The notes beneath the pieces were generated by a model. That model was not told where the DNA came from and did not search any database. It saw nothing but the letters and a program-made list of their open reading frames with translations. From Eubacteriales bacterium (lineage in GTDB: Bacteria; Bacillota; Clostridia; Lachnospirales; Lachnospiraceae), in NCBI GenBank assembly GCA_030533405.1, contig JAUNJF010000005.1, positions 33,437 to 97,436 of the forward strand: a DNA stretch of 64,000 bases, given 5' to 3'. Below, piece by piece: positions 44,743 through 53,643 of this stretch. Made by a program: the position numbers and the translations under genes. Each line of letters opens with the position of its first letter. Position 1 is the first letter of the stretch.

Positions 44743-45960
44743 ATGTTTAAAGTGAATGAAAATTATTTGAAGTTACCAGGAAGCTATTTATTTTCAACAA
44801 TTGGAAAGAAGGTAAGAGCGTATAAGGAGGCAAATCCTGAACGTGAGGTTATCTCATTGGGAATTGGTGATGTTACGCAGCCACTTGCACCGGCGATTAT
44901 TGATAGTTTACATAAAGCTGTTGACGAGATGGCAGTGAAAGAGACATTTAAAGGATATGCACCAGATTTAGGATATGAATTTTTAAGAAGTGCGATTGCA
45001 AAAAATGATTATTTGGCACGTGGCGCAGAGATTGCAATAGATGAAATCTTTGTCAGTGATGGTGCAAAATGTGATTCTGGTAATATTCAGGAGATTTTCT
45101 CAGTAGACAATAAGATCGCAGTGTGTGATCCAGTGTATCCAGTATATGTAGATACTAATGTAATGGCTGGAAGAGCAGGTTCTTACGATGTGAATACAGA
45201 GCTTTGGAGTGATGTGATTTACATGCCATGTAAGGCGGATAATAACTTTGCACCAGAGATTCCGAAGGAAGTTCCAGATATCATTTATCTGTGTTTCCCT
45301 AATAACCCAACAGGTGCAACAATTAAGAAGGATCAGCTTCAGGAATGGGTTGACTATGCTAATAAAGTAGGTGCAGTAATTATTTATGATGCTGCATATG
45401 AGGCATATATCAGTGAAGATGATGTGCCACATACAATTTATGAGTGTGAAGGTGCGAAAACCTGCGCGATTGAGTTGAAGAGTTTTTCGAAGAATGCTGG
45501 ATTTACAGGTACTCGTCTTGGATATGCAGTTGTTCCAAAAGAGTTAAAAGCGAGTGATGGAACTTCGTTAAATGCATTGTGGGCAAGAAGACATGGAACA
45601 AAATTCAACGGTGCACCATACATTATCCAACGTGCAGGTGAAGCTGTTTACAGTGAAGAAGGAAAGAAGCAGACTGCAGAACAGATTGCTTATTATATGA
45701 AGAATGCGCAGATAATTAAGAATGGATTGGCAGAGGCTGGTTTTTCAGTTTCGGGTGGTGTGAATGCACCATATATTTGGTTAAAGACGCCAGATCAAAT
45801 GACATCATGGGAATTCTTTGATTACTTATTGGAGAATGCAAATATCGTAGGTACTCCAGGTTCTGGATTTGGACCAAGTGGAGAGGGATATTTCAGACTG
45901 ACAGCATTTGGTACATATGAAAATACACTTGAGGCTGTGAATAGAATGAAGGCATTATAA
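44743..45960 (+). CDS. dapL: LL-diaminopimelate aminotransferase
   Basis: 405 residues from the ATG at 44743 (GGAGGATAAAAGA upstream). DapL makes LL-diaminopimelate from tetrahydrodipicolinate in one step, bypassing the succinyl/acetyl route. It is a class I/II PLP aminotransferase with the start VNENYLKLPGSYLFSTIGKK, ISLGIGDVTQPL, FPNNPTGATI and the PLP lysine in SFSKNAGFTGTRLGY. Pairing with dapF supports the assignment. Confidence 0.96.
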   Translation: MFKVNENYLKLPGSYLFSTIGKKVRAYKEANPEREVISLGIGDVTQPLAPAIIDSLHKAVDEMAVKETFKGYAPDLGYEFLRSAIAKNDYLARGAEIAIDEIFVSDGAKCDSGNIQEIFSVDNKIAVCDPVYPVYVDTNVMAGRAGSYDVNTELWSDVIYMPCKADNNFAPEIPKEVPDIIYLCFPNNPTGATIKKDQLQEWVDYANKVGAVIIYDAAYEAYISEDDVPHTIYECEGAKTCAIELKSFSKNAGFTGTRLGYAVVPKELKASDGTSLNALWARRHGTKFNGAPYIIQRAGEAVYSEEGKKQTAEQIAYYMKNAQIIKNGLAEAGFSVSGGVNAPYIWLKTPDQMTSWEFFDYLLENANIVGTPGSGFGPSGEGYFRLTAFGTYENTLEAVNRMKAL

Positions 45961-46073
45961 TTTTTCGTCTTGCATTCAGAATTAGAGAGTGGTAAACTGA
46001 GAAAAGCGATATAAGCGTGGCGATGCAGCAGATAAAGAATGTTGTGAAACAGCCGAGGAAAGGAAGTTTTTTT

Positions 46074-47093
46074 ATGAGCAAAAACATTGATTGGGCTAAT
46101 ATTGGGTTTGGCTATATTGAAACAGAGCAGAGATTTGTATCTAACTTTAAGGACGGCAAGTGGGATGATGGCTGCTTAACAAAGGACTCAATGGTCACAA
46201 TTAGTGAATGTGCAGGTGTATTACAGTATGCACAGACATGTTTTGAGGGTCTTAAAGCATATACAACAGAAGATGGACGTATTGTATGCTTCCGCCCAGA
46301 TTTAAATGCACAGAGAATGGCAGATACATGTAAAAGATTGGAGATGCCAGTATTTCCAGAAGATAGATTTGTAGAGGCAGTGAAGCAGGTTGTAAAGGAA
46401 AATGCGGATTATGTACCTCCATATGGATCAGGCGCAACACTTTATTTGCGTCCATATATGTTTGGTAGCAATCCTGTTATTGGTGTTAAGCCAGCTGATG
46501 AATATCAGTTCCGTATTTTTGCAACACCAGTAGGACCATACTTTAAGGGTGGCGCAAAGCCAATTACAATTCGTGTTAGTGATTTTGACCGTGCAGCTCC
46601 AAATGGTACAGGTCATATTAAAGCAGGTCTTAACTATGCAATGAGTTTACATGCAATTGTAGATGCGCATAATCAGGGATTTGCTGAGAATATGTATTTA
46701 GATGCTGCAACTCGTACAAAAGTAGAAGAAACAGGTGGAGCAAACTTCATCTTTATTACAAAGGATGGAAAATTGGTTACTCCAAAGTCAGATAGTATTT
46801 TACCATCTATTACTCGTCGTTCCTTGATGATTGTTGCAGAGAAGTATCTTGGAATGGAAGTAGAACATCGTGAGGTATTTTTCGATGAAGTGAAAGATTT
46901 TGCAGAGTGTGGTCTTTGTGGAACAGCTGCAGTTATCTCTCCAGTTGGTAAGATTAATGATCATGGTAATGAGATTTGTTTCCCAAGTGGAATGGATGAG
47001 ATGGGTCCTATCACAAAGAAATTATATGATACATTAACAGGTATTCAGATGGGTCGTTTAGAGGCTCCAGAAGGATGGATTGTAGAGATTTAA
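46074..47093 (+). CDS. ilvE: Branched-chain amino acid aminotransferase
   Basis: 339 residues from the ATG at 46074 (AAAGGAAG upstream; an earlier in-frame ATG has no site). It is a fold-type IV PLP enzyme of the longer BCAT class: FEGLKAYTTEDGRIVCFRPD, YLRPYMFGSNPVIGV, GHIKAGLNYAMSLHA with the PLP-lysine region, and FGECGLCGTAAVISP-like EVFFDEVKDFAECGLCGTA. It transfers amino groups to the keto acids of Val, Leu and Ile. The 113-base gap after dapL has no T-box that I could recognise. Confidence 0.95.
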   Translation: MSKNIDWANIGFGYIETEQRFVSNFKDGKWDDGCLTKDSMVTISECAGVLQYAQTCFEGLKAYTTEDGRIVCFRPDLNAQRMADTCKRLEMPVFPEDRFVEAVKQVVKENADYVPPYGSGATLYLRPYMFGSNPVIGVKPADEYQFRIFATPVGPYFKGGAKPITIRVSDFDRAAPNGTGHIKAGLNYAMSLHAIVDAHNQGFAENMYLDAATRTKVEETGGANFIFITKDGKLVTPKSDSILPSITRRSLMIVAEKYLGMEVEHREVFFDEVKDFAECGLCGTAAVISPVGKINDHGNEICFPSGMDEMGPITKKLYDTLTGIQMGRLEAPEGWIVEI

Positions 47094-47111
47094 TGAATAA
47101 AAAAGGAATAC

Positions 47112-47145
47112 AAAAAAGAGAACTCATTTTGAGTTCTCTTTTTTG
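47112..47145. terminator. Bidirectional terminator after ilvE
   Basis: A 15-base-pair stem (47112-47126 with 47130-47144, three-base loop) begins with six A and ends in six T, serving both ilvE and the convergent DHH gene. Confidence 0.93.
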
Positions 47146-47163
47146 TTCTGGTATGTAATTTTT

Positions 47164-48075
47164 TTAACCTTTTATTAACTCTTCTAACATTTTTGGAAGT
47201 TCTGTATCCATGTTTTCGTTTGAAAACTGACAAGTACCTACAGCCTTGTGACCACCACCACCATATTTTAACATAAGATGTCCGACATCTAATGTTGCAG
47301 TACGATTCAGGATACTATATCCAACTGCTGCAGAACAGCCCTGACCACCTTTTCCGTTTACAATCCATGCTGAAATATTCTGTTCTGGATACATGCTGTA
47401 TATCATAAAACGATTGCCGGAATAGATAGGATCAACACCTCTTAAATCGGAGATGATTACGTCTCCCTCTACACGAGTATGTGCTTTTACCATTTCTTTG
47501 AATTTTTCGGCCTGCTCAAAGTATACATCAATTCGCTCTTTGACATCTGGAAGATTTAAAATCTCATCTGTAGACATGGTTCTGCATGCCTGCATCAATT
47601 CCTCCATCAACTTATAGTTCGGAATTGTGAAGTTACGCCATCTACCCAATCCGGTACGAGGATCCATAAGGAAACCAACTAAAATCCATCCAGTAGGATT
47701 TTGAACCTCATCGATTGTTAAATGACCAGAATCTACTTTATCAACAGCTTCCATCATTTCATCAAAATGAGAAAATCTTTCTTTGCCGCCATAGTAATCA
47801 TAAATAATTCTGGCACAAGAAGGTGTAATACGACTTTCTCCTTTGTATTTTCCTTCGAGCTGCTGACGCTCGTGCTCACTTGAATGATGGTCAAACCATA
47901 ATCCGCAACCCTCTACATAAGGAACATTTGCTAGACAATCATTCTCATCAACAGGAACAAGACCATCTTGTAAATCCTTTGGATGCGCAAATGTCCAAGA
48001 ATCAATGATACCAGCTTCCAAAAGTAAAGCACCACATGCCAATCCATCAAAATCTGAACGTGTTACTAATCTCAT
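47164..48075 (-). CDS. DHH-family phosphoesterase
   Basis: 303 residues from the ATG at 48073-48075 (AGGGAGGT upstream; the longer reading adds seven unlikely residues). The DHH motifs are RSDFDGLACG, WFDHHSS, KVDSGHLT and the C-terminal DHHA1-like KYGGGGHKAVGTC. The family splits phosphodiester or phosphoanhydride bonds (nanoRNase, exopolyphosphatase, cyclic dinucleotide phosphodiesterase). In a strain with CdaA (56631) a role in c-di-AMP/pApA breakdown is conceivable, but this shorter type is unassigned. Confidence 0.88.
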   Translation of the reverse strand: MRLVTRSDFDGLACGALLLEAGIIDSWTFAHPKDLQDGLVPVDENDCLANVPYVEGCGLWFDHHSSEHERQQLEGKYKGESRITPSCARIIYDYYGGKERFSHFDEMMEAVDKVDSGHLTIDEVQNPTGWILVGFLMDPRTGLGRWRNFTIPNYKLMEELMQACRTMSTDEILNLPDVKERIDVYFEQAEKFKEMVKAHTRVEGDVIISDLRGVDPIYSGNRFMIYSMYPEQNISAWIVNGKGGQGCSAAVGYSILNRTATLDVGHLMLKYGGGGHKAVGTCQFSNENMDTELPKMLEELIKG

Positions 48076-48162
48076 GCTGTACCTCCCTAAATACATTTTC
48101 TTTTAGTATTATTTTATCCTATTTAATGTATCATTTCAAGGAATATTCATAAAATTCTTTCG

Positions 48163-48191
48163 TTGATATTTTTTATGTTTTGTGATACCAT
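48163..48191 (+). promoter_or_regulatory. Possible promoter of the MCP-like gene
   Basis: TTGATA (48163-48168) and TACCAT (48186-48191) are 17 bases apart. No sigma-28-type flagellar promoter was seen. Confidence 0.4.
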
Positions 48192-48261
48192 ATAGCTATA
48201 TTAAATATGCTTGTAAGGGTTATGCAAGGATGAGAATTTTAGATGTTGGAGGGATAAGGTT

Positions 48262-49068
48262 ATGAACGAAAAGTTAAAGAGTATTGTGGATAATTTAGAT
48301 GCCATTCGTATGGTAAGTGATGGAGAGGTTTATTTAACAGTAGTGGATAAGGATGGCGTTGTGTTGGCTATATCAATTCCAGAGGGTCAGACACCAGTCG
48401 TAGAGATTGGTGTAAAGTTTAATGATCCTACAGGTGCGATTGATGAGGTGTTGAGATTAGGAAGAGAAAAACATAATATTCTCCCTAAAGATGTTGTGGG
48501 AAAAGAGATGGAAGGCAATATCGTGCCGATTAAGGATGGTGTGGAAGTTGTTGGTTGCCTGATTAGTACATATGCATCTGAGGATAGAAACAGAACACAG
48601 GAGATTGCAAAACAGCTTCAAAAGTCAGTTGGAGATGTGAATGATTCACTTCAGGGGATTGTTGGTGGATTAGAGGATTTGTTCAATATGTTAACGGATA
48701 TGAATCAGATGACTGCAGATATTGAGAAAGATGTTAGTGGTGCTGCTGATGTTGTGAATAAGGTAAGCGGCAATGCATCACGCTCTAACATTTTGGCATT
48801 GAATGCATCGATTGAGGCTGCTAGAAGTGGTGAGGCAGGAAGAGGATTTGCGGTAGTTGCTACAGAGATGGGTAAACTTGCAAATGAAAGTGGTAGTTCT
48901 GCTTCTGCAATCAAGTCTACACTTGATGTAATTGCTGAACATTTACAGGCAATCATCAAGTCTATTAAAGAGGCAAATGGTGTTGCCAAAGAACATATGG
49001 AAAGCATTAATGAAATCAAAGATATTTTGATTCAGACAATTGATTTGTCAAGTCAGCTTGGTAAATAA
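48262..49068 (+). CDS. Short soluble methyl-accepting chemotaxis-like protein
   Basis: 268 residues with no transmembrane segment or HAMP domain. Residues 1 to about 110 form an alpha/beta sensor ([40 protein letters not shown]). The rest is a coiled-coil MCP signalling part with the conserved tip [20 protein letters not shown] followed by [16 protein letters not shown]. The tip region contacts CheA and CheW. The methylation helices are very short, so the protein may not adapt by methylation. No che genes are nearby. TTGGAGGGA precedes the ATG and a terminator follows. Confidence 0.85.
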   Translation: MNEKLKSIVDNLDAIRMVSDGEVYLTVVDKDGVVLAISIPEGQTPVVEIGVKFNDPTGAIDEVLRLGREKHNILPKDVVGKEMEGNIVPIKDGVEVVGCLISTYASEDRNRTQEIAKQLQKSVGDVNDSLQGIVGGLEDLFNMLTDMNQMTADIEKDVSGAADVVNKVSGNASRSNILALNASIEAARSGEAGRGFAVVATEMGKLANESGSSASAIKSTLDVIAEHLQAIIKSIKEANGVAKEHMESINEIKDILIQTIDLSSQLGK

Positions 49069-49083
49069 TGAATATGTGAATTG

Positions 49084-49112
49084 AGGCTATGGTTGCTGAC
49101 CATAGCCTTTTT
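49084..49112 (+). terminator. Terminator after the MCP-like gene
   Basis: AGGCTATGGT (49084-49093) pairs with ACCATAGCCT (49099-49108), followed by TTTTT. Confidence 0.9.
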
Positions 49113-49120
49113 CTTGCTTT

Positions 49121-49216
49121 ATAGGAAATTCCTTGGAATTCCTATAGGTCTCGCCCACAAGGCGCGAGACAAGATCCGAACATACGCCGCTATGCGGCTA
49201 GCGTGCATGGCACGCT
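49121..49216 (+). repeat. Cluster of four consecutive GC-rich hairpins
   Basis: Four separate inverted repeats follow one another: ATAGGAAATTCC/GGAATTCCTAT (49121-49145), GTCTCGC/GCGAGAC (49148-49170), GCCGC/GCGGC with loop TAT (49186-49198) and AGCGTGC/GCACGCT with loop ATG (49200-49216). It is markedly richer in GC than its surroundings and codes for nothing plausible. It lies between a terminator and the xylo-oligosaccharide operon promoter. Confidence 0.8.
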
Positions 49217-49275
49217 TTGTTCTGGAAAATTTACAATTTTTAAGGAATAAATTACTATTATATTTAAGGGGTACA

Positions 49276-49284
49276 TGTTATAAT
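49276..49284 (+). promoter_or_regulatory. Extended -10 promoter of the xylo-oligosaccharide operon
   Basis: TGTTATAAT matches TGnTATAAT, 39 bases before the GH43 start, without a good -35. Confidence 0.55.
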
Positions 49285-49322
49285 AGCTGATAGAATGGAC
49301 AGAAATAAAGGAGGAACAAAAA

Positions 49323-50726
49323 GTGAAAAAACAAGCATTGAATCCATATTTACCATCATGGGAGTATATTCCAGACGGAGAACCTTACGTGTTCGATGGC
49401 AGAGTATATATTTATGGTTCTCATGATTTTTATAATGGCTGTGTATTTTGTATGGGAGATTATGTTTGCTGGTCTGCACCAGTAGACGATTTAGGGAACT
49501 GGAGATACGAAGGTGTTATATATGAAAGAAATGCAGATCCATTGAATAAAGAAGGAAAAATGTGTTTGTATGCACCAGATGTGACCGTTGGACCAGATGG
49601 AAGATATTATTTGTATTATGTTTTGGACAAGGTTTCTTGTGTATCGGTTGCGGTATGTGATACGCCGGCAGGAAAATATGAATTCTACGGCTATGTACAT
49701 TATGCGGATGGTACTAAGTTAGGAGAACGTCAGGGAGACGAACCACAATTTGATCCAGGCGTGCTTACAGAAGGGGAGAAGACATATTTATATACTGGAT
49801 TTTGTGGAAGAGGAGATAAATCCAGAACAGGAGCAATGTGTACGGTATTAGATAAAGATATGTTAACCATTATTGAGGATACAGTATTTGTTGTACCAGG
49901 TTCTGAGACCAGCGCGGGTTCGCAGTATGTTGGTCATGCATTTTTTGAGGCTCCATCTATCCGTAAGAAAGGAGATACCTATTATTTTGTATACTCTTCA
50001 GAGGTTATGCATGAGCTTTGTTATGCAACGAGTAAGTCGCCAAATAAAGATTTTGTTTATGGCGGTGTAATCGTAAGTAACTGTGATTTACATATTGATT
50101 CCTATAAGCCAGCTGATATGCCGGCAGCACTTGGAGCAAATAATCACGGAAGTATTATAGAAATTAATGGTGAGTGGTACATTTTCTATCACCGTCATAC
50201 GAATGGTACATGGTATAGTCGACAGGGCTGTGCAGAGAAGGTTACATTTAATGAGGATGGTTCCATTCAACAGGCAATGATGACTTCATGTGGATTGAAT
50301 GGTGGTCCGTTGGTTGGTGAGGGTGAATATCCAGCTTATTTAGCATGTAACTTATTTACTGACAAGCCAGAATTGTATATTGGTAATAAAAGCTATCCAA
50401 AGATTGCGCAGGATGGTCGTGATGGTGATGAGGAAGTTGGATATATTACTGATATTTGTGAAAAGACAACTATGGGATTTAAATCTTTTGATTGTCAGAA
50501 TGTAAAAAAGGTGGCTGTTACAACAAGAGGATATGGTAATGGTTATTTTGAAGTAAAGAGTGCCTGGGATGGAGCAGTATTGGGTACGATCGCAATCGAT
50601 TTTACCAATGTATGGGAACGTTATGAAGCAGAAATAACAATTCCAGATGGTGTGTGTGATATTTATCTTACCTATCAGGGGGGTGGAAATCCACAGTTAA
50701 AATCATTTGAGTTGATCAAAGGTTAA
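49323..50726 (+). CDS. Glycoside hydrolase family 43 protein (beta-xylosidase/arabinofuranosidase type)
   Basis: 467 residues from a GTG start (AAGGAGGAAC upstream). It is a beta-propeller GH43 with the general-base Asp region YIYGSHDF, FDPGVLTEGEKTYLY (middle Asp) and FFEAPSIRKKGDTYYFVYSS (general-acid Glu). The last 140 residues form a beta-sandwich, CBM6-like module (TTMGFKSFDCQNVKKVAVTT, YEAEITIPDGVCDIYLTYQG). No signal peptide, so it acts in the cytoplasm on imported arabinoxylo-oligosaccharides. First gene of a four-gene operon with an esterase, a MATE transporter and a GH39. Paralogue of the gene at 1-1292. Confidence 0.92.
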   Translation: MKKQALNPYLPSWEYIPDGEPYVFDGRVYIYGSHDFYNGCVFCMGDYVCWSAPVDDLGNWRYEGVIYERNADPLNKEGKMCLYAPDVTVGPDGRYYLYYVLDKVSCVSVAVCDTPAGKYEFYGYVHYADGTKLGERQGDEPQFDPGVLTEGEKTYLYTGFCGRGDKSRTGAMCTVLDKDMLTIIEDTVFVVPGSETSAGSQYVGHAFFEAPSIRKKGDTYYFVYSSEVMHELCYATSKSPNKDFVYGGVIVSNCDLHIDSYKPADMPAALGANNHGSIIEINGEWYIFYHRHTNGTWYSRQGCAEKVTFNEDGSIQQAMMTSCGLNGGPLVGEGEYPAYLACNLFTDKPELYIGNKSYPKIAQDGRDGDEEVGYITDICEKTTMGFKSFDCQNVKKVAVTTRGYGNGYFEVKSAWDGAVLGTIAIDFTNVWERYEAEITIPDGVCDIYLTYQGGGNPQLKSFELIKG

Positions 50727-50750
50727 CATAATATCATTGGGAGGAAACAA

Positions 50751-52271
50751 ATGTTAAGAGAGGTAAAGACGGAAAATGGAATCGTGAGAGGACTTCCGGC
50801 AGCTGACCCAAGAATTACAGCATTTAAAGGAATTCCGTTTGCTGCACCGCCAGTTGGTAAGAATCGTTGGCGTGCACCACAGACATGTGAAGATTGGGAG
50901 GGTGTGCTTGAGGCATATCAGTTTGCTCCGATTTCTGTGCAGGATACACCAGGTGTTGGTGATGATATTTATACAAAAGAGTGGCATGTTGATCCTGATA
51001 TTCCAATGAGTGAGGATTGTTTATATCTAAATGTATGGACCAATGCAAAAAGTTCAGATGCAAAATTGCCAGTTATGGTTTGGTTTTTTGGTGGTGCGTT
51101 GCAGTGGGGATATCCTGCAGAAATGGAATTTGACGGTGAGAGAATTGCCAGAAGAGATGTGGTGGTTGTTTCGGTGAACTATAGAATTAATGTGTTTGGT
51201 TTTATGGCACATCCGGAAATTACAAAGGAATCACCAGAGGCACCAACAAATTTTGGTAATTTGGATCAAAAAGCGGGATTAGAATGGGTAATTCGCAATA
51301 TCGAAGCATTTGGTGGTGATCCAAACAATATTACCATAGCAGGACAATCTGCTGGTGGTGGTAGCGTATTGAGTCAGATGACCTGTATGAAAAATGAGGG
51401 GTTGTTCCAAAAGGCAATTGTGATGAGTGCGTTCATTAGAAATCCGTATGATGATTTTTCTATTGGCAGTCCGGCTCAGATGGATGAAGCGGAGAAAAAT
51501 GGAGAAGACTTCTTTGCATTTATTGGTGCAAAAACATTAGATGAAGCAAGAGCGATGGATGCTTTTTATATTCGAGATAAATATGCAGAATATGCAGCAA
51601 CACATCCAAGATTTATGACTGTACAGGATAATCAATTTTGTTGTGGCGATCCAACAAGAATGATATATGAGGGAAACTATGTGCATGTACCACTAATGTC
51701 AGGAAATACGCAGGATGAATTCCTCGGTTTTATTCCGGTAGGTAGTATGGAAGAAGTGGAAGCATTTGCAAGAGAGCGTTTTGGTGAAGATGCTCAAACA
51801 TTTATGGAGTTTCCGGAGGCAAAAATGCAACTCGGTGAGAATCAATATGCACCTGTCAATGGAATTGCTTGTACGGTGAAAAAGGTATTTCTGGATAAGA
51901 CAGCAAATGGTGATAGAGCAAATAATTATTATTATTGTTTTAATCCGGATATTCCAGGTAAGGATCAACCGGGTACATTTCATTCGGTAGATTTATGGTT
52001 CTTTTTTGAAACATTGGCAAAATGTTGGAGACCATTTAAAGGATATCACTATGATTTGTCGAGATTGATGTGTAATTATATGACAAACTTTATTAAAACA
52101 GGTGATCCAAATGGAACAGATGCAGATGGAACGCCAATGCCACAGTGGGATCCATATACGAAGGAGAATCCATGTAAAATGAATTTTGTTTCAGAGGGAG
52201 CTGTTGTGGATTGTAGCGAGGAAACAGCCTATCATACATTTATGATGGAACAAATAGCGAAGAGAATATAG
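50751..52271 (+). CDS. Type-B carboxylesterase
   Basis: 506 residues, no signal peptide. It belongs to the carboxylesterase/para-nitrobenzyl esterase family. RGLPAADPRITAFKGIPFAA and EDCLYLNVWTN lie near the N-terminus, the nucleophile is the Ser in TIAGQSAGGGSVLSQM, and the His lies around GTFHSVDLWFFFE. Its place between a GH43 and a GH39 suggests removal of acetyl or feruloyl esters from xylo-oligosaccharides inside the cell. GGGAGGAAAC precedes the ATG. Confidence 0.92.
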   Translation: MLREVKTENGIVRGLPAADPRITAFKGIPFAAPPVGKNRWRAPQTCEDWEGVLEAYQFAPISVQDTPGVGDDIYTKEWHVDPDIPMSEDCLYLNVWTNAKSSDAKLPVMVWFFGGALQWGYPAEMEFDGERIARRDVVVVSVNYRINVFGFMAHPEITKESPEAPTNFGNLDQKAGLEWVIRNIEAFGGDPNNITIAGQSAGGGSVLSQMTCMKNEGLFQKAIVMSAFIRNPYDDFSIGSPAQMDEAEKNGEDFFAFIGAKTLDEARAMDAFYIRDKYAEYAATHPRFMTVQDNQFCCGDPTRMIYEGNYVHVPLMSGNTQDEFLGFIPVGSMEEVEAFARERFGEDAQTFMEFPEAKMQLGENQYAPVNGIACTVKKVFLDKTANGDRANNYYYCFNPDIPGKDQPGTFHSVDLWFFFETLAKCWRPFKGYHYDLSRLMCNYMTNFIKTGDPNGTDADGTPMPQWDPYTKENPCKMNFVSEGAVVDCSEETAYHTFMMEQIAKRI

Positions 52272-52275
52272 AGAA

Positions 52276-53643
52276 ATGAAAATAAAAGAATATTTGGGAG
52301 ACAAGCAGTTTTATAAGAAGACATCTTTGATTGCACTACCAATTGCAATGCAAAGTCTGATTACAATCGGTGTGAATTTGCTGGATAATATTATGCTGGG
52401 AGCTTTGGGAGAAATTCCGCTCTCAGCATCTTCATTGGCAGTGCAATTTATTACATTTTTTCATATATGTTGTATGGGACTAGGCATGGGGGCATCCGTG
52501 CTGGTTTCGAGATTCTGGGGTATGAAGGATTTGGATTCCCTGAAAAAATCGGTTACATTAATGTTACGATTTACAATTATGATTGGGTCGTTATTTACAT
52601 TAGCAGCGATTGTTGCTCCAGAAGGAATTATGAAATTATATACACCAGAGGCAGAAGTAATTGCGCAAGGAGTTAGATATTTGAATTGGTCAATTCCTTG
52701 CTTTTTGTTGGCTGGATTGGTTACAACCTGTACCATCGTTTTGCGAAGTACAGGGCAGACGGCAATACCGTTAATTGGTTCGTGTTTCGCATTTGGAATC
52801 AATGTTTTTGCAAACTGGGTGTTTATTTTTGGACATCTGGGGGCACCACGCATGGAAATAGAAGGTGCTGCGTTAGGTACGTTGATTTCTAGATGTTTTG
52901 AGTTTCTGTTTAACTGCGGATATTTTTTGATTGTAGATAAGAAAATTCAATATCGTATAAAGGATTTATTTATGAAATGTGGTGACATGCTACATGATTA
53001 TTTGACAATCAGTATCCCGGTTTTGATTAGTGATATGTTATTAGGATTGGGAACGAATGTCGTAGCAATGGTAATGGGAAGAATTGGGTCAGATTTTGTT
53101 GCAGCCAATTCCATTACGGCAGTGACACAACAGCTTAGTACGGCTTTGATTCAGGGAATCTCTCAGGCTGGCTGTATTGTGACGGGACATAACCTTGGTG
53201 AGGGCAAAATTGAAAAGGCAAAGAAACAGGCATGGACATTTTTGTTATTTGGTTTCGTGATTGGTGCGTTTGCTGGTGTGTTTATCATCATTGCAGGAGA
53301 ATTTATTGTAGGATTTTATAACATTACAGAGCATACAAGAATGATTGCATCATCTTTGATGCGTGCAATTGGTGTGATTGTTATTTTTCAATCTGCAAAT
53401 TCTATTATTACAAAGGGTGTGTTGCGAGGAGGTGGAGATACGAAATGTCTCATGATCGCAGATAACATATTTTTGTGGATTGTTTCGATTCCGCTTGGAT
53501 ATTTTGTGGGATTGGTGCTACACCTGCCAGCGTTTTGGATTTATTTTTGCTTAAAAATAGATCAGTTTTTAAAAGCGTTTTGGTGTATTTGGAGATTAAA
53601 GAGTGGTCGGTGGATTAAGAAAATTGGAGGTAAGCAAGAATGA
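52276..53643 (+). CDS. MATE family transporter in xylan operon
   Basis: 455 residues with about 12 membrane helices. The start KKTSLIALPIAMQSLITIGV, then DNIMLGALGEIPLSASSLAV and GASVLVSRFWGMKD, fits the MATE family. It starts 4 bases after the esterase stop and overlaps the GH39 start by 4 bases, so it is firmly part of the operon. MATE proteins normally export; here it might expel a toxic by-product (for example a phenolic acid freed by the esterase) or carry an oligosaccharide. The ribosome site is weak, in line with coupled translation. Confidence 0.92.
   Translation: MKIKEYLGDKQFYKKTSLIALPIAMQSLITIGVNLLDNIMLGALGEIPLSASSLAVQFITFFHICCMGLGMGASVLVSRFWGMKDLDSLKKSVTLMLRFTIMIGSLFTLAAIVAPEGIMKLYTPEAEVIAQGVRYLNWSIPCFLLAGLVTTCTIVLRSTGQTAIPLIGSCFAFGINVFANWVFIFGHLGAPRMEIEGAALGTLISRCFEFLFNCGYFLIVDKKIQYRIKDLFMKCGDMLHDYLTISIPVLISDMLLGLGTNVVAMVMGRIGSDFVAANSITAVTQQLSTALIQGISQAGCIVTGHNLGEGKIEKAKKQAWTFLLFGFVIGAFAGVFIIIAGEFIVGFYNITEHTRMIASSLMRAIGVIVIFQSANSIITKGVLRGGGDTKCLMIADNIFLWIVSIPLGYFVGLVLHLPAFWIYFCLKIDQFLKAFWCIWRLKSGRWIKKIGGKQE

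Noticed and set aside
45961-46073. T-box leader ahead of ilvE
   Set aside because: No AGGGTGGnACCGCG-like T-box sequence and no terminator in the gap.
49081-49290. 69-codon open frame over the hairpin cluster
   Set aside because: It starts in the terminator stem, has no ribosome site, and its composition is set by the hairpins.
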